Shown one piece after another: positions 9,009-16,716 of a DNA stretch of 38,451 nucleotides. Each line of letters starts with the position of its first letter. The stretch's first letter is position 1. The stretch covers positions 1 to 38,451 of the forward strand of contig WFWZ01000110.1 in the NCBI GenBank assembly GCA_015490875.1, given 5' to 3'. The stretch is from Planctomycetaceae bacterium (lineage in GTDB: Bacteria; Planctomycetota; Planctomycetia; Pirellulales; Pirellulaceae). Both the position numbers and the translations under genes were made by a program. The notes below the pieces were generated by a model that was not told where the DNA came from, ran no database searches, and saw only the letters and a list, made by a program, of their open reading frames with translations.

Positions 9009-10697
9009 ATGTCGGACCGAGACGTCCAACACGACGGAACTCGAGGCGAGTCGGCCAAAAGCAAGTTGAGCCGGTCGAAGGTCTTGTCGTTTCGTGTCGG
9101 TTTGCCGCCCGTGAAAGTCACCTCGTGTTTCTTTTCCGACGAGTCGACTCACGCCAAAGGCGGCGAGAAGCCACTCCTTCATACAAGGACGGGGCGAAGC
9201 GTTCCGCCAGCGCTAGTCGGTTCGAATGGTCACCGACCGGCGGCTGCTCGCTGCACACGCCTCCGACCGCCCCGGGACCTGGTGCGCCTCGAAGACCGCT
9301 TGCTTTTCCTATTGCAACCTCCTTTAGAACGCCTTTTTCAGGTCGAGCGACTCGACTTTCCTTTCGAACCTTTCCCTTACCAACTGGACGGGATCGCTTT
9401 CCTGTACGCACGTCATGCGGCGGTTTTGGCGGATGAGATGGGATTGGGGAAGACGATGCAGGCGATCACGACGATCCGGTTACTGGCTCGCCGCCGCGAG
9501 GTGGCGAGTGTCCTGCTGGTCTGTCCCAAGCCGTTGGTGACGAATTGGCAGCGCGAGTTCGCTTTGTGGGCGCCGGAGATTCCGACGGTGGTCATTCGGG
9601 GAGGACCGGTGCGGCGTCGCTGGATGTGGCAGCAACCGGGCGCCATCGTGAAGATCGCCAACTATGAGTTGCTCTTGCGCGACGGAGATTACTTGACGTC
9701 GGACGACGTGCGGTTCGACTTAGTCGTTCTGGACGAGGCTCAACGGATCAAGAACCGCCATAGTTCGACGCACCTTGTTGTCAAGGCGATCGAGCGCAGC
9801 CGCGCATGGGCGCTCACCGGAACACCCGTCGAAAACAGCACCGACGATCTTGTCGGGATCTTCGATTTCCTGATGCCCGGTTACCTGTCGACTGAAATGA
9901 ACGTTCATCAGTTAGGCGAGGCGAGTGGGGATTTCATTTTGAGGCGCACGAAGGATGGAGTCTTGTCCGACTTGCCGCCCAAGCTCCATCGCGATGCACG
10001 CATTCAGTTGACGGCTCAGCAGTGGGAAACGTATCGGCGCGCCGAGGACGAAGGCGTGTTGCAACTCGAATCGATGGGCGAAGAGGTCACCATTCATCAC
10101 GTGTTCGAGTTGGTCTTGAGGCTGAAGCAGATTTGCAATTTCGATCCGGCTTCGGGGGAGAGTGCCAAAGCGGAGCAGCTTGCGGCCGATCTGGAGGAAG
10201 TGGCAGCGAGCGGCCAAAAGGCGATTGTCTTCAGCCAGTGGGTTCAGACACTAGAGCGTCTCGCCGACCGGCTTGCGCCCTTCGGTGTCCTGCAATACCA
10301 TGGCCGCGTTCCGATGGGCCAGCGTGACGCGGTCATCGAGCGTTTTCGTCGCGACGACACGAAGCATGTGTTGTTAATGAGTTATGGCGCCGGCAGTGTG
10401 GGGCTCAATCTCCAATTCGCGACGTACGTCTTCTTGTTCGACCGGTGGTGGAATCCAGCGGTGGAAGACCAGGCGATCAATCGGGCGCATCGGATTGGTG
10501 CAGCGGGGCCGGTGACAGTGACACGCATGATGGCGGAAGGGACGATCGAGGAACGGATTCACGAGGTCCTCGAGGAGAAACGTCAGTTGATGGAGACCGT
10601 GTTCTCTCATGCCAGCAGCGGGGTTCCCTCGGGATGGACCCAGGAAGCCATCTTCGGCCTCTTCAACCTGGGAGGTGGGCAGTCCCGCGCAGCGTAG
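9009..10697 (+). CDS. SNF2-family DEAD/DEAH-box ATPase (HepA/RapA-like)
   Basis: 562 residues. Motif I DEMGLGKT is at 142-149 (Lys148), motif II is DEAQ at 242-245 instead of DEAH, and motif III is LTGTPVEN. The C-terminal RecA lobe carries QYHGRVP, GSVGLNLQ, FDRWWNPAVEDQ and motif VI NRAHRIG with His494-Arg495. These are hallmarks of SNF2 double-stranded DNA translocases. The first ~100 residues are basic, poorly structured and unlike the family. The start at 9009 is supported by GGGGAG just upstream, but a later internal start cannot be excluded. Bacterial relatives remodel protein-DNA complexes, for example stalled RNA polymerase; the precise role here is unknown. Confidence 0.92.
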   Translation: MSDRDVQHDGTRGESAKSKLSRSKVLSFRVGLPPVKVTSCFFSDESTHAKGGEKPLLHTRTGRSVPPALVGSNGHRPAAARCTRLRPPRDLVRLEDRLLFLLQPPLERLFQVERLDFPFEPFPYQLDGIAFLYARHAAVLADEMGLGKTMQAITTIRLLARRREVASVLLVCPKPLVTNWQREFALWAPEIPTVVIRGGPVRRRWMWQQPGAIVKIANYELLLRDGDYLTSDDVRFDLVVLDEAQRIKNRHSSTHLVVKAIERSRAWALTGTPVENSTDDLVGIFDFLMPGYLSTEMNVHQLGEASGDFILRRTKDGVLSDLPPKLHRDARIQLTAQQWETYRRAEDEGVLQLESMGEEVTIHHVFELVLRLKQICNFDPASGESAKAEQLAADLEEVAASGQKAIVFSQWVQTLERLADRLAPFGVLQYHGRVPMGQRDAVIERFRRDDTKHVLLMSYGAGSVGLNLQFATYVFLFDRWWNPAVEDQAINRAHRIGAAGPVTVTRMMAEGTIEERIHEVLEEKRQLMETVFSHASSGVPSGWTQEAIFGLFNLGGGQSRAA

Positions 10698-10826
10698 ATT
10701 CTGCGCGAAACGGCTCGCCACTTGATCGGACCGCCGTTGCGGCTCAAAATGATCCGCTCGCCCCTTCCGGGCCTCTCCACTCCCCGCTCCATCCGATGTT
10801 CGCCTTCGTCCCAAGAAAGCCTTGCC

Positions 10827-12173
10827 ATGATCCGCATCGACACGCGCAGCGCCTCGGCTCGCGATGCTCTTGAGGAACTTCGGCAGAAGCTGAGTCCTCG
10901 AGGAGACATCGTCAGCGAAGCGGGCCGACAAAAGACGCTCGATGTTTTCGGAGAAGCGTTAGCCCCGATGCAGGTCGTCGAGCGGATTTGCCGGGAAGTG
11001 GCCGAGCGCGGCATCGAAGCGGTCCTGCGCTACACGCAACAGTTGGACGGGCGTACGCTGGAGGCGAGCGAGCTGCGTGTCTCGCCGGAGCAACTCGAGG
11101 AGGCTCATCGCGCGGCCGATCCCGAGTTTCTCGAGACGATTCGGGCGATACGTGATCGGCTAATGGCCTTTCAGTCGCAGATTCTTCCCGAGTCGGTCGT
11201 GGTTCGGCGGGACCCAGGGATTGTGCTCGAGCATCGTTACGTCCCGCTGCGACGAGTGGGGATCTGCGTGCCGGGCGGCGCTGCCGCCTATCCGTCGACG
11301 GTGTTGATGACGGCGGTTCCGGCGCTCGCGGCCGGCGTTACCGAGTTGGCGGTGGTTGCTCCGCCGACGCCCTTCGGTGCGGACAATCCCGACGTACAGG
11401 CGGTCTGTCAGGAGTTGGGCATTCGTGAGGTCTACCGCGTTGGCGGAGCGCAGGCCGTCGCCGCACTGGCGTACGGCGTGGAAGGCATCGCGGCGGTCGA
11501 CAAGATCGTCGGGCCGGGCAACCTCTTTGTGGCTCTTGCCAAGAAACATGTCTTCGGGCATGTCGACATCGACGCGATCGCCGGTCCCAGCGAAGTCGTC
11601 GTGATCGCTGACGACTCGGTGTCACCCGACTGGGTCGCCCTCGACTTGCTGGCTCAAGCCGAACACTCACCCGGCTCGGCAGTTCTCGTGACCTGGCTCC
11701 CTTCGGTGCTCGAAGCGGTCAACGAAGCAGTCGCGCGGCGGCTGGAAACGCTCGACCGAGCCGACGTGACTCGCGTGGCGCTGGAAGAGTATGGCCGATT
11801 GGTGCTGGCGCGAGATGAATGGGAGGCGTGCCAGGTTGCCCGGGAGTTGGCACCGGAACATTTGCACATCGAGACGGCTCGCCCGCGCGAGTTGCTCGAG
11901 CAGATCCCGACCGCAGGCGCCGTGTTTCTTGGAGCACACACCCCGGTGGCTTTGGGGGACTACGTCGCCGGGCCTTCGCACGTCTTGCCGACTGGCGGAA
12001 CGGCACGGTTTGCAAGTGGACTGGCAGCGACATCGTTCTTGCGCAGCCACAGCGTCATCGAGTATTCTCAAGAGGGGCTAGTGGCGGAGGCGTCCTGGGT
12101 TGCGCACATGGCGGAAAGGGAAGGTTTGACGGCACACCGGGACAGCGTCCTGATACGGCGGCAGCAGTCATGA
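10827..12173 (+). CDS. hisD: histidinol dehydrogenase
   Basis: 448 residues, slightly longer than the usual ~430. It catalyses the last two oxidations of histidine synthesis, L-histidinol to L-histidine, with NAD and zinc. Recognised blocks are [55 protein letters not shown] (zinc ligands Gln and His) and [16 protein letters not shown]. The ATG at 10827 gives the normal N-terminus; the open frame upstream to 10722 is not conserved-looking. It overlaps hisC by 4 bp (ATGA). Confidence 0.97.
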   Translation: MIRIDTRSASARDALEELRQKLSPRGDIVSEAGRQKTLDVFGEALAPMQVVERICREVAERGIEAVLRYTQQLDGRTLEASELRVSPEQLEEAHRAADPEFLETIRAIRDRLMAFQSQILPESVVVRRDPGIVLEHRYVPLRRVGICVPGGAAAYPSTVLMTAVPALAAGVTELAVVAPPTPFGADNPDVQAVCQELGIREVYRVGGAQAVAALAYGVEGIAAVDKIVGPGNLFVALAKKHVFGHVDIDAIAGPSEVVVIADDSVSPDWVALDLLAQAEHSPGSAVLVTWLPSVLEAVNEAVARRLETLDRADVTRVALEEYGRLVLARDEWEACQVARELAPEHLHIETARPRELLEQIPTAGAVFLGAHTPVALGDYVAGPSHVLPTGGTARFASGLAATSFLRSHSVIEYSQEGLVAEASWVAHMAEREGLTAHRDSVLIRRQQS

Positions 12174-13228
12174 ACGAGTATGTGCGGCCTGATATCGCGA
12201 AGATGCAGGGGTACGTTCCCGGTGAGCAGCCTCAGCATGCGAAGTTCATCAAACTCAACACGAACGAAAACCCTTTCCCGCCGTCGCCGAAGGTGATCGA
12301 GGCGATCAGACGCGTGCCGGGCGAACGTTTGGCGCGCTATCCCGATCCGTTGGCCGATGCTTTCCGCCAGGTGGCCTCGGACCGCCTCGGCGTCCCCGCC
12401 GATTGGATTCTCTGCGGCAACGGCAGCGACGACATTCTCACGATCTGCACGCGCACATTTGTCGGAGCGGGGGAGTGCGTTCGTTTCCCCTATCCCAGTT
12501 ACATCCTGTACCGGACATTGGCGGAGATTCAGGGAGCTCGCTGGGAAGAGGTGCCGTTCGAGGAGGGATGGAGACTGCCTCGCTCCTTCGGCGAACCGTC
12601 TTCCGACTTGAAGTTGGTTTATCTGCCGAACCCCAACAGCCCGAGCGGCACGTGGGTGGAGAGAGACCAGATCTTGGAGCTTGCCGAGCGTCTTCCGTGC
12701 CCGCTCATCGTCGACGAAGCCTACGCCGATTTTGCGGGTGACACGTGCGTGTCTCTTGTAAAGCAGTGCGAGAAGATCCTCGTGGTGCGGACTCTGAGCA
12801 AATCCTACGCTTTGGCGGGGTTGCGATTCGGCTATGTGGTGGCTCAGCCGCAGATGATCGCCGAGCTGGCCAAGGTGAAGGATTCGTACAACTGTGATTT
12901 GTTGTCGATCGTCGGGGCCACGGCCGCACTATCCGACTCGCGGTGGTTCGAGGAGAATCTTCTTCGTGTGACTGCCAACCGCCGGACGCTCGAGCGAGAA
13001 TTGGACGAGTTGGGGATGCAGGTGGTGCCTTCGCGGGCCAACTTTGTATGGTGCACGCATCCGGAGCACGAGGCGAAGGCTCTGTATGAGGGATTGAAGG
13101 AGCGAGGGATTCTCGTCCGGTACATGGACTTTCCCGGTTGGGGAGATGGCCTGCGCATCAGCGTGGGGACCGAATCTCAGCAAGAGGTATTGTTGGGGAT
13201 GATGGCGGAGCTCTTGAGCGGCCGATAG
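12170..13228 (+). CDS. hisC: histidinol-phosphate aminotransferase
   Basis: 352 residues, a fold-type I PLP aminotransferase. It shows the family N-terminus KLNTNENPFPPSP, the substrate-site RYPDP, YLPNPNSPSG, DEAYADF, and the PLP lysine Lys211 in RTLSKSYALAGLRFGY. It converts imidazole acetol phosphate plus glutamate to histidinol phosphate. The start ATG overlaps the hisD stop (ATGA), giving translational coupling. The same frame stays open far upstream inside hisD, but this part is not protein-like. Confidence 0.97.
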   Translation: MNEYVRPDIAKMQGYVPGEQPQHAKFIKLNTNENPFPPSPKVIEAIRRVPGERLARYPDPLADAFRQVASDRLGVPADWILCGNGSDDILTICTRTFVGAGECVRFPYPSYILYRTLAEIQGARWEEVPFEEGWRLPRSFGEPSSDLKLVYLPNPNSPSGTWVERDQILELAERLPCPLIVDEAYADFAGDTCVSLVKQCEKILVVRTLSKSYALAGLRFGYVVAQPQMIAELAKVKDSYNCDLLSIVGATAALSDSRWFEENLLRVTANRRTLERELDELGMQVVPSRANFVWCTHPEHEAKALYEGLKERGILVRYMDFPGWGDGLRISVGTESQQEVLLGMMAELLSGR

Positions 13229-13276
13229 ACGGCTGGCCGGCTGTTCGTCGGGCGTCGGTGGTGGAAGGAGGCATGC

Positions 13277-13864
13277 ATGGCACGTTCAGCCAAGATCGAG
13301 CGGAAGACCAAGGAGACCGAGATCACCGTGGCACTCGAGCTGGACGGTTCGGGCCGCGCGTCGATCACGACGGGCGTGGGGTTTCTCGACCACATGCTCG
13401 AGCTCTTTGCGCACCACGGCCGGTTCGACCTCGAGGTGGAAGCGATCGGCGATTTGCAAGTCGACGACCACCACACGGTGGAGGATATCGGCATTTGCCT
13501 GGGGCAGGCGTTCCGGGAAGCCCTGGGGGACAAGGCGGGGATTGGTCGGTATGGTTACAACACGATGCCGATGGACGAGACGTTGGTGCGGACGGTGGTC
13601 GACTTGAGTGGCCGGCCCTTTTTCGTCTACCGCGTGCAGATCCCCTCCGCCAAGATCGGTTCGTTCGATTCGGAATTGGTTGAGGACTTCTGGCAGGCGT
13701 TCGCGACGCATGCCGCATGCAACCTCCACATGGAGTTGTTTTACGGGCGGAACAGTCACCACATCGCCGAGGCGCTCTTCAAGTCGGCAGCTCGATCCCT
13801 TTGGTGGGCCGTGCGGTTCGATCCCGATCGCCCCGGCATTCCCAGCACGAAGGGAACGTTATAA
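13277..13864 (+). CDS. hisB: imidazoleglycerol-phosphate dehydratase
   Basis: 195 residues, the usual size for the monofunctional enzyme. The FLDHMLELFAHHG block is at 36-48, the manganese-binding DHHTVED at 64-70, and the second metal motif NSHHIAEALFK at 159-169. It dehydrates imidazole glycerol phosphate in histidine synthesis. A strong AAGGAGG lies just upstream of the ATG. It is the third gene of hisD-hisC-hisB, 48 bp after hisC. The other his genes are not in the window, so the pathway is split in this genome. Confidence 0.97.
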   Translation: MARSAKIERKTKETEITVALELDGSGRASITTGVGFLDHMLELFAHHGRFDLEVEAIGDLQVDDHHTVEDIGICLGQAFREALGDKAGIGRYGYNTMPMDETLVRTVVDLSGRPFFVYRVQIPSAKIGSFDSELVEDFWQAFATHAACNLHMELFYGRNSHHIAEALFKSAARSLWWAVRFDPDRPGIPSTKGTL

Positions 13865-13939
13865 CTGGCTGGCTAATGCATGAGGGGCGTGCGCTTCGAC
13901 CTTCCGTGAAAGCGTCTGTGGTCGCGACGTTCGCATGCC

Positions 13940-13948
13940 TGCTATAAT
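13940..13948 (+). promoter_or_regulatory. candidate extended -10 promoter for hicB
   Basis: A perfect TATAAT (13943-13948) is preceded by TGC (13940-13942), an extended -10 element. No good -35 is evident, which extended -10 promoters tolerate. The predicted start is near 13955, about 35 bp before the hicB ATG. Confidence 0.5.
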
Positions 13949-13990
13949 AGTTTTGGAAGCGAGCCACATCTCTAGCGAATGGGAAGGGCT

Positions 13991-14209
13991 ATGTCTGGGC
14001 GGTCTTACACGGCAGTGATTGAACGTTGCGCCGAGACTGGATTGTTCGTCGGCTATGTGCCTGGCTTTCCCGGAGCGCACTCTCAGGGCGAAACGCTTGA
14101 CGAATTGAAGCGAAATCTGACTGAGGTTATTACGATGCTCTTGGAGGATGGGGAGCCGGAGTTCGAGTCGGAATTCGTCGGGACTCAGAACGTCCAGGTG
14201 GCCAGTTGA
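13991..14209 (+). CDS. hicB: HicB-like antitoxin
   Basis: 72 residues matching the short HicB-like antitoxin family: a YTAVIER strand, GLFVGYVPGFPGAHSQGET, then an amphipathic helix (DELKRNLTEVITMLLE). These antitoxins neutralise the HicA mRNA interferase. No separate DNA-binding domain is present. The ATG at 13991 follows GGGAAGGG and is preferred to an ATG four codons earlier. The stop shares one base with the start of a broken hicA, the usual coupled arrangement. Because the toxin is decayed, this antitoxin is now an orphan. Confidence 0.85.
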   Translation: MSGRSYTAVIERCAETGLFVGYVPGFPGAHSQGETLDELKRNLTEVITMLLEDGEPEFESEFVGTQNVQVAS

Positions 14210-14287
14210 TGGCAAAGCTACCCGTTCTGAAACCTCAGGAAGTCGTAGCGCGCCTGGCGGCACTCGGCTTCGTCGAGGTTCGGCAGT
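14209..14287 (+). pseudogene. hicA: hicA toxin remnant, truncated after about 26 codons
   Basis: The first 26 codons read as a normal HicA/YcfA-like N-terminus (MAKLPVLKPQEVVARLAALGF, then VEVRQ in the same frame). After that the expected GSH-containing segment with the catalytic histidine is absent in all three frames. The continuing frame (to 14502) becomes Arg/Gly-rich and runs into the pfp coding region. Only the dsRBD-like first helix and strand remain, so no active toxin is expected. The break is followed directly by the candidate pfp promoter. The exact end of homology is estimated. Confidence 0.7.
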
Positions 14288-14322
14288 GTCTACACGGCCG
14301 GGCGTGGTCCGGATCGGGGTCC

Positions 14323-14351
14323 TTGCGCGGAGTGCGGATGCGGAGTAAAAT
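14323..14351 (+). promoter_or_regulatory. candidate sigma70-like promoter for pfp
   Basis: TTGCGC (14323-14328), a 17-bp spacer and TAAAAT (14346-14351). Predicted transcription start near 14358, about 45 bp before the ATG. It lies in the segment that replaced the lost part of hicA. Confidence 0.45.
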
Positions 14352-14402
14352 TCGCTACTTTGTGGAGCCCCCAGAGGTCGAAGCCAGAGGAGAGACGGTT
14401 CG

Positions 14403-15707
14403 ATGCCTGACACGCTATCTCGGCCACCGCGGCCGGAGCACGATTTCCGCCGCGCGGCGATCCTATTTGCGGGCGGGCCGGCGCCTGCTGCCAACGCGGT
14501 GATCTCGACGGCGGCCGTGTCGTTCTTGCGGAATGACATCGAGGTGTTGGGGATCAAGCACGGTTATTCGAACCTCATCGATTTTAACGGCACGCCGCTC
14601 GTCGAGGGCTCCCACTACATCCGCCTGACCCACCAGGTGCTCAAGCGGACACGAAACTCGCAGGGAATCCTGATCGGCACGGCACGCACCAACCCCGGAA
14701 AGCACGTCTCCCATGTCGACCATCTGGATGACCCGGAGCGAACGGCGCCGTTGCGCCGCGTCTATGACGCTCTTCGATCGCTGGAGGTCGACTGCCTTGT
14801 TTCGATCGGCGGCGACGATACGCTCAAGACCGCCAACAAGCTCAAGATGTACATGGACCGTCTGCCTGAGTCGGAAAAGCGGATTCCCATTGTGCATCTG
14901 CCCAAGACGATCGACAACGACTATTGGGGGATCGACTTTACGTTCGGGTATTTCACGGCCGTGGAGTTCTTGGCGGCGGAGATTCGGAATCTGATTCACG
15001 ACGCTGAGGCGAACCAGGCGTACTTCTTGTGCGAGACGATGGGGCGGAGTGCTGGTTGGTTGGCCTATGGAGCGGCGATTGCCGGCGAGGCGAGTCTCGT
15101 GGCGAGCGTCGAGGATATCAGCGGCGAGTACGCGGCGGAGGAAGAGGTCGTCCAGCCGGATGGTACGGTGACCCGCCGCAAGGTGATGAACATCGATCGC
15201 GTCGTCGAGCGGATCGTCAAGACGATGACGGCTCGCGACGCCGAGGGGAAACATTACGGCGTGATCGTGATGGCCGAGGGACTGGCGGAGTACCTTCCGC
15301 ACACGTATCTGGGCGGCATTCCGCGCGACGACCATGGGCATATCTCGATCAGCCAGGTCAATTTGGGACGGATGTTCGCACAGCTCGTGGCGGAAGCCTA
15401 CCAGCGAACCACCGGTATCGCCCGCAAGGTGACGGGACTGCAATTGGGCTATGAGTCGCGATGCGCCAAGCCGCACGCCTTCGATGTGATGCTGGGAAGT
15501 CAGCTCGGAGTCGGAGCCTACCGAGCACTCGTCGAGAAGCGGCTCAGTGGCGTTATGGTTTCGGTGTCCGGACAACTCGAGTTGCACTACGTGCCGTTCG
15601 AGGATCTCGTCGATCCTGAGAACTTAGTGACGCGTGTGCGTTACATTCATGTCGACAGCGATTTCCACCGCTTGGCTCGGTTCCTCGAGACGAACGTCAA
15701 CGATTAG
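14403..15707 (+). CDS. pfp: 6-phosphofructokinase, pyrophosphate-dependent type
   Basis: 434 residues of the PfkA family. The diagnostic residues are Asp139 in GGDD (136-139) and Lys168 in PKTIDND (167-173). In ATP-dependent enzymes both positions are glycine; Asp plus Lys marks PPi-dependent enzymes. ETMGRSAGWLA, MAEG and the C-terminal LGYESR block for fructose 6-phosphate binding are also present. The reaction is fructose 6-phosphate plus PPi to fructose 1,6-bisphosphate plus Pi, reversible, so it can serve glycolysis or gluconeogenesis. The length agrees with longer PPi-type enzymes rather than ~320-residue PfkA. GGAG lies 11-14 bases before the ATG. Phosphoryl donor is inferred from residues, not proven. 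Confidence 0.92.
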   Translation: MPDTLSRPPRPEHDFRRAAILFAGGPAPAANAVISTAAVSFLRNDIEVLGIKHGYSNLIDFNGTPLVEGSHYIRLTHQVLKRTRNSQGILIGTARTNPGKHVSHVDHLDDPERTAPLRRVYDALRSLEVDCLVSIGGDDTLKTANKLKMYMDRLPESEKRIPIVHLPKTIDNDYWGIDFTFGYFTAVEFLAAEIRNLIHDAEANQAYFLCETMGRSAGWLAYGAAIAGEASLVASVEDISGEYAAEEEVVQPDGTVTRRKVMNIDRVVERIVKTMTARDAEGKHYGVIVMAEGLAEYLPHTYLGGIPRDDHGHISISQVNLGRMFAQLVAEAYQRTTGIARKVTGLQLGYESRCAKPHAFDVMLGSQLGVGAYRALVEKRLSGVMVSVSGQLELHYVPFEDLVDPENLVTRVRYIHVDSDFHRLARFLETNVND

Positions 15708-15717
15708 CAAGCCGAAG

Positions 15718-15761
15718 TCACCCCTTGTCGAACTTCCACGTCCGTTCGACAAAGCCGGTGT
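15718..15761. repeat. 44-bp direct repeat, left copy (att-like)
   Basis: 44 bp identical base for base to 16673-16716, in the same orientation. It begins 10 bp after the pfp stop. The sequence is the last 14 codons and stop of accC (read on the minus strand), although no accC reading frame continues from here. With the right copy it flanks the PIN toxin-antitoxin pair. Confidence 0.95.
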
Positions 15762-15807
15762 TGGGGCAACCGCGAGACGTTCGGACCGATTAGGCGGGTA
15801 AGAGGTG

Positions 15808-16251
15808 TCAGTTGCGAGCGAGATCGAGGAGCCTCAGTACCTTTAGAGGAGCTGAGCCGAAGTCTCGATCATTGGTCAATAGGGCGGTAGCCCCGTGGCG
15901 CACAACTGTCGCAAGTTGAATCGCATCTGGCGTTTTCAGGTTGAAGCGAGAACGCAGTTCGGCAGCCATCTTTGCTGTTGTTGGCGTCACCGATGCGACG
16001 TGGATGCCAGGAGAGCTGAGTAGAATGTCATTGTAGCGATGGGCGAGCGTCTCATCCTGCTTTCTAAGTGGATGAATGAGTACCTCAATGAGTGTTATCG
16101 TGGACGTGACAACGCGAAGTTCGCCCCGAGCCACAGCGTCAAAGAAGGGTTCAACAATCGGACAGTACGTTGGGTGTTCTTCGATGTAGAATATGAGTGG
16201 TGCCGTGTCGAGACCGACCGTCTGGCCCTTGAGCTCGGCTACCCAGTCCAT
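15808..16251 (-). CDS. PIN-domain ribonuclease toxin (VapC-like)
   Basis: 147 residues with a PIN fold. The conserved acidic residues are all present: Asp15 in GLDTAPLIFYIE, Glu56 in TLIEVL, Asp109 in KTPDAIQLA, and the terminal TNDRDF (Asp128, Asp130). Such proteins are Mg-dependent RNases used as toxins. The start overlaps the end of the antitoxin gene by 13 bp, as is normal for type II modules. The RNA target is unknown. The base composition looks less GC-rich than pfp and accC on either side, in line with acquisition. Confidence 0.88.
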   Translation of the reverse strand: MDWVAELKGQTVGLDTAPLIFYIEEHPTYCPIVEPFFDAVARGELRVVTSTITLIEVLIHPLRKQDETLAHRYNDILLSSPGIHVASVTPTTAKMAAELRSRFNLKTPDAIQLATVVRHGATALLTNDRDFGSAPLKVLRLLDLARN

Positions 16252-16457
16252 GAGTCTCGTTCCTTGGCCACGTATTCATCGACATCGATGTCTTTCCAGA
16301 TTTCTTTTCCCGTGCCCTTGAGGTCGGTAATGCGGTAGTGTCCCCCCTTTCGCACGCCGGCTCGTTGGGCGAGTGCCTCGGAAAGGTCTTCCTGTTCTTG
16401 GGGGGTCAATTCTTCCTGCGCACGCCGCAGGATTTCTTCATATCGATTCACGGACAT
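16239..16457 (-). CDS. antitoxin partner of the PIN toxin
   Basis: 72 residues, charged and helical at the N-terminus (YEEILRRAQEELTPQEQEDLSEAL), then HYRITDLKGTGKEIW and an acidic C-terminus ending in AKERDSWTG. This is the pattern of small proteins encoded just before PIN toxins, where the C-terminal part probably occupies the toxin active site. No clear DNA-binding fold is assigned. The frame extends to 16535, but the ATG at 16457 has GGAG about six bases upstream. First gene of the two-gene module. Confidence 0.75.
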   Translation of the reverse strand: MSVNRYEEILRRAQEELTPQEQEDLSEALAQRAGVRKGGHYRITDLKGTGKEIWKDIDVDEYVAKERDSWTG

Positions 16458-16672
16458 CCTGCGCTCCGGCTCCTTGAGGAAAGTTAGGCGATGTTCGCCC
16501 GAACAGAAATAGACTGGGGCACTACTGTCATTCATGGTAGCGAGTCAGAGGCGAATTCACCACACCCATTTGCGGTATGCGATACGACGCTCTGTCCAGC
16601 GAAGGAAGTCTTACCCTGCGCTCAGGCGGTCCATCCAGGCTCGAATCTGAAAGATTTCCCTGGCCTGGCTGA

Positions 16673-16716
16673 TCACCCCTTGTCGAACTTCCACGTCCGT
16701 TCGACAAAGCCGGTGT
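16673..16716. repeat. 44-bp direct repeat, right copy (3' end of accC)
   Basis: Identical to 15718-15761. This copy is the functional 3' end of accC: its first three bases are the complement of the accC stop codon. The two copies are 955 bp apart start to start. Confidence 0.95.

Noticed and set aside
14209..14502. Full-length HicA toxin of about 97 residues.
   Set aside because: After residue ~26 the frame becomes low-complexity Arg/Gly sequence, lacks the catalytic His segment and overlaps the pfp start.
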